Positions 7,689 to 15,399 of a stretch of DNA of 64,000 nucleotides are shown here, in pieces. Position 1 is the stretch's first letter, and the number at the start of each line of letters is the position of its first letter. The notes beneath the pieces are model-generated. The model had not been told where the DNA came from, made no database searches, and saw only the letters and a program-made list of their open reading frames with translations. A program made the position numbers and the translations under genes. Origin of the DNA: Micromonospora sp. FIMYZ51 (GTDB taxonomy: Bacteria > Actinomycetota > Actinomycetes > Mycobacteriales > Micromonosporaceae); the NCBI RefSeq assembly GCF_038246755.1, contig NZ_CP134706.1, positions 4,278,001 to 4,342,000 on the forward strand, written 5' to 3'.

Positions 7689-10283
7689 TCAGCCGCCGCA
7701 GGTCGCGGCGGGGTATTCGGCCGTGCGGACGGTCGTCACGGCTTTGCCGTCGACCGTTGCGGTGACCCGGACGGTGGCCGTACCGGCCGGCGCCGACGCG
7801 GTCCTGGTGGTGAACTGCTGGAAGGCGTTGGCCCCCGGCGCGACCCGGGTCACCGACCGCTGGCCGTACGGCGTCTCCAGCGTGATGTCCACCGGCGCGT
7901 CATGGTCGTTGCGGGCCTGCACCGCCACGTACGCCGTACCGCCGATGCACCGCGCCTGCGCGCTGACCGTGACCGGCACGTCGGGCGTGGCGGACCGGAG
8001 CACGCCGAGCCGGGCCAGTTGGTAGCTCAGCGCCCGCTCCGGGGCGTCGATCTGGTTCTGGGTACCGAACTCGCCGGCCCGCGCCGCCGTCGCGTCGGCG
8101 AGCGCGGCCCGCATCGCCGCCCAGGCGTCCGCCGGGTAGTCGGACTCGGTGAGCGTGCCCGCGTACGCGATGGCCGCTTCGAGTTCGCCGGTGTCGAGCG
8201 GCCGGTTCTGCGCGGTGAGCGTGTCGCTGAGCAGGTAGTGGTCGAAGTCGACGTGCCCGCCCGTGCCCTGGGTGGCGTAGTTGAACAGGCCGACCCGGTG
8301 CCCCATGAAGTGCGCGAGGCTGCCGTCGAGGGTCTGCGGGCCGACCCGGTTGCCCAACTGGGTCCAGGTCAGCCCGTCGAGGCTGTAGTAGAAGGTCGTC
8401 CAGAGTTGGCCGACCGGTGCGGCGAAGTCCAGGTCCGCCTTCAGGTGCACCTCGCGCGCGTCGCCCAGCGACACCGTCGTGCCGGGCAGGAAGTTCTCCA
8501 GCGTCGCCTGGTCGAGGTCGACCGCGAAGGGCTGTCCCCGGTTGACCACGCCGAGGGTGTTCGTTCCGCCCGAGCGCTTGACCGCGACGTAGGAGAAGCC
8601 CCGGTTGTAGGCGGCCAGACCGGCCACGTCGCCGTCGCGCATGCCGGAGATGTCGAGCTTCGTCTCCACCGACTGCCGGGGCCCGAACGTACGCTGCGAG
8701 AGCGTGTTGCGCGCTTCCTCGAACCAGGCCAGCTCGGCCCGGTTGGACAGCTTCGTGTAGACGTAGTTGCCGGTGACCACCTTGCCGTTGGTCAGCCGCA
8801 GCCAGCCGTCGCGGTCGGTGAGCGACCAGTACCGGTTGTCCGGGGCGTGGTTCCACTCCCAGGCCATGTCCAGCCGCGACCCGTTGGGCGCGATCTCGGC
8901 CGCGACCGCCGGGTCCGTCGTGGTCCATTCCTCGTCCAGGTACGCCTTGTGCGGGGCGTCGTTGGCGAAGTCGTCCGAGGCGACGATGCTCTTCTGGCGT
9001 TCGAGGAGTTCCTCGGCCGGGCTGAGCCGGATCGGCTTGTCGAACAGCCCCTCCACCGGCACCGAGCCGTTGTTGCCGAAGGTCGGCCAGCCGTCGCGCC
9101 AGGTGGCGGGGATGAGCGCCGGGATCCGCCCGATCGGGAAGGTGTCCCGGAAGAACATGCCGTACCAGTCGAGGTCGCCACCGGAGCGCTCGATCGGCAC
9201 CAGGCTGCCCTGGGCGAAGCCGTTGGAGTTGAGCACGCCCCGGGCCTCGTAGGTGTTCACACCGCCCGAGGTGTGCCGCCCGAGCAGTTCGGGCGAGCGG
9301 AGCATGACCACCTGCCGACCCTGACCGGACGGCCAGGTGATCACGACGACGTAGTAGTGCCCGTCGATGTAGTAGAACTGGGCGCCCTCGAAGAGGCCGC
9401 CGATGAAGGGCTGGCCGGCGTAGTCGTTGGCGCTGAACACGTTCGGGTAGTCCTGCACGATCGCGGTCAACCCGGCGTTGAGGCGTACCGCGCTGATGGT
9501 GCCGTTGCCGTAGAAGATGTACGGCGTACCGTCGTGGTCGAAGAAGAGCGACGGGTCGTGCAGCCCGCGCCCGAGGGCGGTCCGCTGCCAGGCGCCGTTC
9601 TCGATGTCGTCGGTGCGGTAGATGTACGCGCCGCCGAGGTTGTTGGTGTTGAAGGCGACGTAGAACGTGCCCTCGTGGTAGCGCAGCGAGGACGCCCACT
9701 GGCCCTGGCCGTACGAGTTCTGGCCGTTGCGCAGCGAGAACGAGTCACCGATGCTCGCCCGGTCGAAGACGTAGTTGACGATCTCCCAGTTCACCAGGTC
9801 GTAGGACTTCATGATCGGCGCACCGGGGCTCAGGTGCATGGTCGTGCTGATCATGTAGTAGATGTCCCGGCCCTCGGCGTTCTCGGCGGCCGGCACCCGT
9901 TCCACCCCGATGTCCGGCACGTCGGCGCGCAGCAGCGGCACGGAGTACCGGCCGTCTCCCAGGTCCGTCGAGGTGTACGCCGAACGGGGCGACCACTCGT
10001 CGGCGGCGGATGCCGCACCCTCGGTGGCGGCGTGCGCCGCACCCTCGGTGGTGGCGTGGCCCGCACCCTCGGTGGTGGCGTGCGCCGCGCCGCCGGTGGC
10101 GGCCACGCCCGCGCAGAGCAGCGTGCTGATCGTGGTGAGCGCGATGGTGCGGCGCCGCCGACGCGGGTTCAGCGCGGCGGCCAGCCTTCTCAGCGTGGTG
10201 GTGAGCGCCGGCCGCACGGTTGCCGCGCGGGCCGGTCCGGTTCGGGAGCGTGGGTCGGAGGCAGCAGCGGTGGACACCTGCAT
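7689..10283 (-). CDS. Secreted GH43 family arabinofuranosidase/xylosidase-like protein
   Basis: Exported glycosidase of 864 aa. The N-terminus is Arg-rich followed by a hydrophobic signal segment (TIALTTISTLLCAGVAATGG) and an 8-residue repeat tract HATTEGA. The GH43 domain starts at LLRADVPDIGVERVP and contains YYMISTTMHLSPGAPIMKSY, DPSLFFDHDGTPYIFYGNG and LFEGAQFYYIDGHYYV; these hold the base Asp, the pKa-modulating Asp and the acid Glu, so it looks active. A second beta-sandwich domain with DNRYWSLTDRDGWLRL follows, then the same C-terminal domain as the neighbouring GH43. ATG 10283 is chosen for GGAG six bases upstream. A LacI-type operator lies in its promoter region. Confidence 0.9.
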   Translation of the reverse strand: MQVSTAAASDPRSRTGPARAATVRPALTTTLRRLAAALNPRRRRRTIALTTISTLLCAGVAATGGAAHATTEGAGHATTEGAAHAATEGAASAADEWSPRSAYTSTDLGDGRYSVPLLRADVPDIGVERVPAAENAEGRDIYYMISTTMHLSPGAPIMKSYDLVNWEIVNYVFDRASIGDSFSLRNGQNSYGQGQWASSLRYHEGTFYVAFNTNNLGGAYIYRTDDIENGAWQRTALGRGLHDPSLFFDHDGTPYIFYGNGTISAVRLNAGLTAIVQDYPNVFSANDYAGQPFIGGLFEGAQFYYIDGHYYVVVITWPSGQGRQVVMLRSPELLGRHTSGGVNTYEARGVLNSNGFAQGSLVPIERSGGDLDWYGMFFRDTFPIGRIPALIPATWRDGWPTFGNNGSVPVEGLFDKPIRLSPAEELLERQKSIVASDDFANDAPHKAYLDEEWTTTDPAVAAEIAPNGSRLDMAWEWNHAPDNRYWSLTDRDGWLRLTNGKVVTGNYVYTKLSNRAELAWFEEARNTLSQRTFGPRQSVETKLDISGMRDGDVAGLAAYNRGFSYVAVKRSGGTNTLGVVNRGQPFAVDLDQATLENFLPGTTVSLGDAREVHLKADLDFAAPVGQLWTTFYYSLDGLTWTQLGNRVGPQTLDGSLAHFMGHRVGLFNYATQGTGGHVDFDHYLLSDTLTAQNRPLDTGELEAAIAYAGTLTESDYPADAWAAMRAALADATAARAGEFGTQNQIDAPERALSYQLARLGVLRSATPDVPVTVSAQARCIGGTAYVAVQARNDHDAPVDITLETPYGQRSVTRVAPGANAFQQFTTRTASAPAGTATVRVTATVDGKAVTTVRTAEYPAATCGG
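10012..10083. repeat. Three 24-bp tandem repeats inside the GH43 gene
   Basis: Units at 10012-10035, 10036-10059 and 10060-10083 differ by one or two bases and encode Ala/Thr/Glu/Gly-rich 8-residue repeats directly after the signal segment. The tract is a flexible linker, and unit number may vary among strains. Confidence 0.8.
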
Positions 10284-10321
10284 GGAAGTCTCCAGATGCG
10301 AGTGTTGGGGTCCTCCATATT

Positions 10322-10335
10322 TGTGAGCGTTAACA
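10322..10335. promoter_or_regulatory. Putative LacI-family operator upstream of GH43 gene
   Basis: TGTGAGCGTTAACA is an imperfect palindrome centred on CG. It matches the general form TGTTAACG-CTCACA seen for LacI/GalR-family repressors of plant-polysaccharide genes in actinobacteria. It lies 39-52 bases upstream of the start at 10283. No LacI-family gene is in the window, so the repressor must be encoded elsewhere. Confidence 0.55.
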
Positions 10336-10434
10336 TTGACCGTCAAGACCTTCGCCGAGACTCGTCCGAAATATCCCTGAAACACCCGGCCCAGCCGCGC
10401 AGCCGAGCCCTCCCCCGGCGCTCGCCGAATCAGG

Positions 10435-12582
10435 TCAGGTCAGGTCGATCGTGTACGTGGCGGTGTGCACGGTGCCGTCCACCTGGAAGTCGAAGAAGGC
10501 CCGGTACCGGCCGGGGCTCGGCGCGGTCAGCCAGAAGGTCACCGCGCCGTCGACGAGTTCCGGCTCCGGATGGACGTGCACGTACCCGAGGTCGCCCTCG
10601 CGTACCACGACCAGGTGCCCGTACGCGCCCAGGTAGGGCTCCGGCTGCACCGGGGCGAAGGTGCCGGCCCGACCGATCCGGAAGGTGATCGGCGCGCTCA
10701 CCGCGACGGTGGGCGTACCGTCCATTGTCACCTGGAACGGCCCGCCGGTGGCCTGCGGCTGCGGCGGCGGGAGCGCGGCCGGGGCGTACCCGCCCGGTAC
10801 GTGATGGTCGATGCCGAGCACCAGGGGCAGTGCGGTGCCGTCGGCGGTGATCACGGAGAAGTCGGCGTAGACGCGGTAACCGCCGGGCCGGGCCAGGTTC
10901 AGCGGCACGCTCCAGGTGCCGTCGGCGGCCATGCTCGGGTGCAGGTGCTGGTATCCACCCAGGTCGCGACCGACCACGATCAGGTGCAGCGGTCGCTCGT
11001 GGACGGTGGCGAAGGTGGTAGCCGGTTGCCGGTCCGGGCCGACGATCTGAAACCGGTAGTCCGCGGGTACGCCGACGCGCTGGGACCGCCGCACCGGTTG
11101 CAGGGTGTAGCCGGCGGCGCTGGTCCATGCCCCGGTCGCCTGCGTCTGGTCCGCGCCGTCGCCGGGGTGGGTGTGCGCCCCGGTCCCCGGCGCGTGCTGG
11201 TGCCCGTCCCCGGCCGAGACCGGCGCACCGGCGCCGGCCACCGTGCTCGGTCGCGCGCCGGTGCTGCCGCCCGCCGGATCGTCGGTGCCGAGCCGACCCA
11301 GCCCGAACCCGGCCAGCAGCGCGACCACAAGCCCGCCGACGAGCAGCCCGAGCCGGGCGTTGCCCAGCCGGGCGGCGGGTGCCGGAGCCCCGGCCTCCGC
11401 CCCGGACGCCGCCGTCGCATCAGCCGCCGTCGCACCAGCCGGCGTCGCATCAGCCGCCGTCGCACCAGCCGCCGTCGCACCAGCCGGCGTCGCATCAGCC
11501 GGCGTCGCACCAGCCGGCGTCGCACCAGCCGGCGTCGCACCAGCCGCCGTCGCACCAGCCGGCGTCGCACCAGCCGACGATGCGGCGGCCGAGGAGGCCG
11601 TGACCGGTGACGTGACAACCGATCCCCCAGCAGCCGACGTGGCCGGTGCCGTGGGCTTGGCCTTCGCCCCGGCCGGCCGCCCGGAGCCGGCCTTCGACGT
11701 GGCCGGCCGGCCGGAGCGGGCCTTCGACACGGCGGCCCGTCCCGAGCGGCTTTTCCGCGCCCCGGCACCGGGGCGGGCGCCGGTCCGAACCCGGGCGTTG
11801 GGTCGGCGGGCTGGCCTGCTCGACAGGCCGACCCGGCCGAGGATCGTGGCCACGGCGGCCGGCTGCCGCCGCCAGGCGACCAGGGCGACCAAAGCGAGCC
11901 CGAGCAGCACCGCACCGGCGGCCCAGACCCATCCGGGCAGCCCGTCCTCCTCGACGGGCATCGGCACCGCGGCCACCGGCGGCGGCGCGGCCCCGGACGG
12001 CGCGGCGGATTCCTGGGTGGATCCCGCGTCGTGCCCATGCTGCTCAACCGCCGCCACCAGCGCCGGGTCCGGCTGGTCGGTCGGCGGACGCCAACCCTGC
12101 GGCGCGGCGGTCACCGGGCCGGCGTACTGGAAGCTCATCGTGCCCCGCACCGGCTCGCCGTCCGAGGCCACCGACAGGTAGCTCACCGTGTACTTCCCCA
12201 CCGCTGGCAGGTGCGCCACGGTCACCACCGCCGGGAAGCCGGTCGTGTACTCGCGCGGCTCGAACTTGCCGTCGACCAGGAAATACTCCCGTACCGGCCG
12301 GTCCAGGGGGCGGGGCTGTCCGGGCGTCCAGCCATTGTCGACCCGGCCGCCACCCGGTGCGCTTACCGTGAAGTAGGCGTTTGGCACCACCTGCTCGGTG
12401 AAGTAGAGCTGCACGGTGGTAAGCGGCTCGGAGACCGTGGCGTCCGCCGCCGGAGTGGACATCGCCAGGCCACCGTGCGCCGACGCGGGCGAGGCGGACC
12501 CGAACAGGCCGACCGCGGCCACCACGATCAGCGCGAGCAGACCCGACACGACGCGCCCGGGGCGCGGAGCGAGATGGCGCAT
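10435..12582 (-). CDS. CopC-like copper protein with membrane helices and repeat linker
   Basis: Envelope protein of 715 aa. A signal peptide ends at ASA, leaving His36 as first mature residue (HGGLAMSTPAADA), which is the copper-binding N-terminus of CopC proteins. The CopC beta-sandwich spans about 36-155. One transmembrane helix follows near 225-245 (VWAAGAVLLGLALVALVAW), then a Lys/Arg/Ala-rich stretch, an 11-unit pentapeptide repeat, and a second helix (LGLLVGGLVVALLAGFGLG). A His-rich segment (GDGHQHAPGTGAHTH) and two beta-domains with paired His (HLIVVGRDLGGYQHLHP and HLVVVREGDLGYVHVHP) make up the C-terminus. A role in periplasmic copper handling is likely; the architecture is unusual. 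Confidence 0.82.
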   Translation of the reverse strand: MRHLAPRPGRVVSGLLALIVVAAVGLFGSASPASAHGGLAMSTPAADATVSEPLTTVQLYFTEQVVPNAYFTVSAPGGGRVDNGWTPGQPRPLDRPVREYFLVDGKFEPREYTTGFPAVVTVAHLPAVGKYTVSYLSVASDGEPVRGTMSFQYAGPVTAAPQGWRPPTDQPDPALVAAVEQHGHDAGSTQESAAPSGAAPPPVAAVPMPVEEDGLPGWVWAAGAVLLGLALVALVAWRRQPAAVATILGRVGLSSRPARRPNARVRTGARPGAGARKSRSGRAAVSKARSGRPATSKAGSGRPAGAKAKPTAPATSAAGGSVVTSPVTASSAAASSAGATPAGATAAGATPAGATPAGATPADATPAGATAAGATAADATPAGATAADATAASGAEAGAPAPAARLGNARLGLLVGGLVVALLAGFGLGRLGTDDPAGGSTGARPSTVAGAGAPVSAGDGHQHAPGTGAHTHPGDGADQTQATGAWTSAAGYTLQPVRRSQRVGVPADYRFQIVGPDRQPATTFATVHERPLHLIVVGRDLGGYQHLHPSMAADGTWSVPLNLARPGGYRVYADFSVITADGTALPLVLGIDHHVPGGYAPAALPPPQPQATGGPFQVTMDGTPTVAVSAPITFRIGRAGTFAPVQPEPYLGAYGHLVVVREGDLGYVHVHPEPELVDGAVTFWLTAPSPGRYRAFFDFQVDGTVHTATYTIDLT
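11414..11578. repeat. 15-bp minisatellite, 11 units, inside the copC-like gene
   Basis: Eleven consecutive 15-bp units of the form GTCGCAYCAGCCGSC run without a gap (one ends in GAC). On the coding (minus) strand they encode pentapeptides (G/D)AT(P/A)A, forming a flexible linker between two transmembrane segments. Identical units suggest recent slippage expansion. Confidence 0.92.
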
Positions 12583-12652
12583 CGGATCAATCCTCCCGAC
12601 AATGCGGCTTCGGGCAAGAGGCGGTCATCTTTCCGCCCGGATGGCAAAAGTC

Positions 12653-12683
12653 ATGGTGCTACATGACTCAATCGCAGCACCAT
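12653..12683. promoter_or_regulatory. Inverted repeat upstream of the copC-like gene
   Basis: ATGGTGCT (12653-12660) and AGCACCAT (12676-12683) form a perfect 8-bp inverted repeat with a 15-base spacer, 71-101 bases upstream of the copC-like start. This may be an operator for a metal-responsive regulator, but it matches no copper-regulator box I know. The rest of 12583-12712 shows no gene. Confidence 0.4.
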
Positions 12684-12712
12684 AGATGCGAAACCCTCTA
12701 TTTGTTCGGCGG

Positions 12713-13007
12713 TCAGCTTCCCACCGCAGTGGCGGCCGGCGCCACCACCGTCGGCCGGCTGCGGCGCAGTCCCGGGGTGAGCAACAGGGTGCTGACCAAC
12801 GACATCCCGGCCAACACCGCCACCTGGGTCGGCAGGAGATCGGCCACAGGAACCGCCCGACCAGCACGTCTCCGGTGAGCATGCCGAGGGCACCGGCGGC
12901 GAAGAGGAAGCCGGCCCGGTCCCCGGCGTACGGCAGGAACAGCGCCTCGCAGCCCACCACCAGACCGTTGGCAGCCAGAGATTGAGGTAGAGCGAACGCC
13001 GGCTGAG
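12713..13007 (-). pseudogene. Remnant of an MFS transporter gene
   Basis: Two pieces of an MFS-type sequence read on the minus strand. The first, in one frame, gives ALPQSLAANGLVVGCEALF then LPYAGDRAGFLFAAGALGML then TGDVLVGRF, typical of helices 7-8 of a small actinobacterial MFS family. A frame change near 12855 then leads into LLPTQVAVLAGMSLVSTLL then LTPGLRRSRP and a stop at 12713, typical of the family's C-terminal helix. The middle helices and the whole N-terminal half are missing. It is a decayed, internally deleted remnant wedged between the copC-like gene and the zinc-ribbon gene. Confidence 0.6.
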
Positions 13008-13009
13008 CG

Positions 13010-14101
13010 CTATCCGGCCATCGCGAAGGCCACCACGATCGCCGCGATCACCGCCAGCGCGGCCAGCACCGCCGCGGCGATCTTGGCCTTGCTGTACGGG
13101 CGCTCGCCGATCACCTCGCCGGTGCGGGCGTTGACCAGGACCTGGTACGACCGGCCGGCGTGCAGGTAGGCGGCGATCCACACCGGCAGCAGGAGCAACT
13201 TGTACGTCACCGCCGAGTAGCTGGTGTCCACGGAGTTGACCTGCTGTTCGTCGCCGCCGATGTCCGAGCGGCAGTCCCGCTCGATGACCGGTGCCATGCG
13301 GGCCTTCGCCTCCGTCAGCCCGGCCTCCGGCTCGGTGTCGTAGCGCAACGCGTGGTAGCCGGCCAGGTAGTCCCGGTCGAAGGCGACCGCCTCGCCCAGC
13401 GGCCACGGGGCCAACTCGTCGAGTTGCTTGGTCGGCAGGTGCGTCGTGGCGGGCACGAGGACGTCGTCGAAGTCCCGGCGCACGGTGCCGCTGGCCGGAT
13501 GCCACCGGGTGTGCCGTACCTGGCGGGTGCGGGTCTCCGCCTTGCCGTCCACCGTCACCGTGTACGTCTCGGTGACGTAGTAGTGCTCGCCCCGCTGGCC
13601 CCGGTAGTCCGAGACGGTCCGCGCGTCGAACGTCCAGTGCGGCAGGTAGGTGCCCTTGAGCGTTTCCGCCTCGCTCACCTTCTTCAGGCTGCCCGGGGCG
13701 AACCAGCGGCTGCGGCACCACGTGCTCAACGCGGTACGCACGCCGGCCCGGTCGACGGTGAACGGCAGCACCGCCTCCGGCGCGATCAGCTCTTCCGCCG
13801 CCTGCTGCGGCACCAGCGGGGTGGCGCAGAACTGGCACCGCTGGGCGAGCGCCTCGCTCTCGGTCTGCGCGCCGCAACCCGGACAACCGAAGACGTACGC
13901 GCCGACGGTGGCGGCCGGTTTGCGGGGCAGGGTGGCCAGTTGGTCGTACGAGTGCTCGCGCACCTCACGCGCGGCAGCGGCGATCTGGTGCTGGTGCCCG
14001 CAGTAGGGGCACTGCAACACGGTGGTGCCGGGTGCGTGTTCCACCCGGGCACCGCACCCCCCGCAGCCGTACGACGGCAGGGCGACAGCGGCGTCACTCA
14101 T
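13010..14101 (-). CDS. Double zinc-ribbon membrane-anchored protein
   Basis: Protein of 363 aa with two rubredoxin-like zinc ribbons near the N-terminus: CGGC...CPYC at about 13-35 and CPGC...CQFC at about 74-94. A middle beta-rich region follows (WFAPGSLKKVSEAETLKGTY, HYYVTETYTVTVDGK) and one C-terminal transmembrane helix (AAVLAALAVIAAIVVAFAMAG). It belongs to a family of TFIIB-type zinc-ribbon proteins commonly encoded beside SPFH proteins. It starts 30 bases after the SPFH gene ends, with AAGGG before its ATG, so it should be co-transcribed. Its biochemical role is unknown. Confidence 0.8.
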   Translation of the reverse strand: MSDAAVALPSYGCGGCGARVEHAPGTTVLQCPYCGHQHQIAAAAREVREHSYDQLATLPRKPAATVGAYVFGCPGCGAQTESEALAQRCQFCATPLVPQQAAEELIAPEAVLPFTVDRAGVRTALSTWCRSRWFAPGSLKKVSEAETLKGTYLPHWTFDARTVSDYRGQRGEHYYVTETYTVTVDGKAETRTRQVRHTRWHPASGTVRRDFDDVLVPATTHLPTKQLDELAPWPLGEAVAFDRDYLAGYHALRYDTEPEAGLTEAKARMAPVIERDCRSDIGGDEQQVNSVDTSYSAVTYKLLLLPVWIAAYLHAGRSYQVLVNARTGEVIGERPYSKAKIAAAVLAALAVIAAIVVAFAMAG

Positions 14102-14131
14102 CGGCGTACCCTTCGATCCCGTACCGGATGG

Positions 14132-15268
14132 TCACTGCGGCGGCAGCGGCGGCGGAACGCTTGCCAGCACCGAGGCAAGTTCCGGAACCTGCCCGGCCGG
14201 CTGCCACTGGGCCATGCCGGCCCGCCAGATCAGCGTCTCCGGGCCGAGGTTGCCGGCGCCCACCTGCGCGGCCAGCCCACCGAGGTCGAACGGGCCCTGT
14301 CGCTGCCCGCCCACGCCGATGAACCACTGCGTCTGGTTCGGTAGCGGCGGCGGCTCGGCAGGTGGTGCGGCGGCCGGTGGTGCGGCAGGTGGTGCGGCGG
14401 CCGGCTGTGGCTCGCCCGACATCGACCTGGCCATCTGCTGGCCCAGCGCCATGCCCATGCCCATGCCGATGCCGGCGCCCGCCTCGCCGCCCGGGTTGTT
14501 CGCCGCCGCCTCAAGCGCGGTGGCCGCCTGGTAGCGGGTGAACCGGTCCAGGTCACCGACCGCGCCCATCTCGGTCCGCTTGTCGAGCGCCCGCTCCACC
14601 TCCGGCGGCACGGAGACGTTCTCGATGACGAACTTCGGAATCGCGATGCCGACCTCGGCGAGTTCCTCGGTCAGCACGCCGGCCAGTTGCCGGCCGATCG
14701 CGTCCTGGTGGGCCGCCAGGTCCAGCAGCGGCACCCCGGCCCTGGCCAGCGCGCCGCCGAGTCGACCGACGATGAGCTGACGCAGGTACTCCTGCACCTC
14801 CTCGGTGCGGAACTGCGGGTCGGTGCCGACCAGCTCACGCAGCAGCCGTTGGGCGTCCACCACCCGGGCCGCGTACGCGCCGAACGCCCGCACCCGGACC
14901 ACCCCGAACTCGGGGTCGCGCAGGATCACCGGGTTCTGGGTGCCCCACTTCATCTCGGTGAACTGGCGGGTGTTGACGAAGTACACCTCGGCCTTGAACG
15001 GCGAGTTGAAGCCGTACTTCCAGCCCTTGAGGGTGGCCAGGATCGGCATGTTGCGGGTCTCGAGCGTGTACGTGCCGGGCGGGTAGACGTCGGCGACCTG
15101 CCCCTCGTTGACGAACACCGCCGTCTGGGACTCGCGGACGACCAACTTGGCGCCCATCTTGATCTCGTTCTGGAAGCGGGGGAAACGCCAGACGATCGTG
15201 TCCCGGCTGTCATCGAGCCATTCGACGATGTCAACGAACTCGCTCCGCAGGCGGTCCATCAACCCCAT
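14132..15268 (-). CDS. SPFH-domain (YdjI/virion-core type) protein with C-terminal GYF_2 domain
   Basis: Protein of 378 aa. The N-terminal part (about 1-260) is an SPFH/band-7-like domain of the YdjI type, with IVWRFPRFQNEIKMGAKLVV, RESQTAVFVNEGQ and NPVILRDPEFGVVRVRAFG. A Gly/Met-rich helix (GAGIGMGMGMALGQQMARSM) and a Pro/Ala linker lead to a GYF_2 domain (about 320-378: WFIGVGGQRQGPFDLGGL, LIWRAGMAQWQPA), a peptide-binding fold. No transmembrane helix is visible, so it likely coats the inner face of the membrane. ATG 15268 begins the conserved MGLMDRLRSEFVDIVEW. It sits in a LemA / DUF2207 / zinc-ribbon operon. Confidence 0.83.
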   Translation of the reverse strand: MGLMDRLRSEFVDIVEWLDDSRDTIVWRFPRFQNEIKMGAKLVVRESQTAVFVNEGQVADVYPPGTYTLETRNMPILATLKGWKYGFNSPFKAEVYFVNTRQFTEMKWGTQNPVILRDPEFGVVRVRAFGAYAARVVDAQRLLRELVGTDPQFRTEEVQEYLRQLIVGRLGGALARAGVPLLDLAAHQDAIGRQLAGVLTEELAEVGIAIPKFVIENVSVPPEVERALDKRTEMGAVGDLDRFTRYQAATALEAAANNPGGEAGAGIGMGMGMALGQQMARSMSGEPQPAAAPPAAPPAAAPPAEPPPLPNQTQWFIGVGGQRQGPFDLGGLAAQVGAGNLGPETLIWRAGMAQWQPAGQVPELASVLASVPPPLPPQ

Positions 15269-15399
15269 CGCGTCCCCCAATTCCGAGATCAACTGTGTGG
15301 CGGCGACGATAGCAACCCCTCGCCACCTGCGGTTCCACCTGCCGTCCGGCGGGAATGAGCCGCTTGGCGAACCGAGGGCCGGCTGATCGGCCCGCAGGC

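Noticed and set aside
11414-11578. Tandem repeats considered as a CRISPR array
   Set aside because: Units are 15 bp, contiguous and in frame within a coding sequence, without spacers or cas genes.
11127-11603. Plus-strand frame with SHQPA/SHQPP repeats
   Set aside because: It is only the reverse reading of the 15-bp minisatellite inside the copC-like gene; no start signal or domain.
12651-13886. Long minus-strand frame overlapping the zinc-ribbon gene
   Set aside because: It is a shifted shadow of the zinc-ribbon protein; only the short MFS-like pieces below 13007 resemble a real protein, in other frames.
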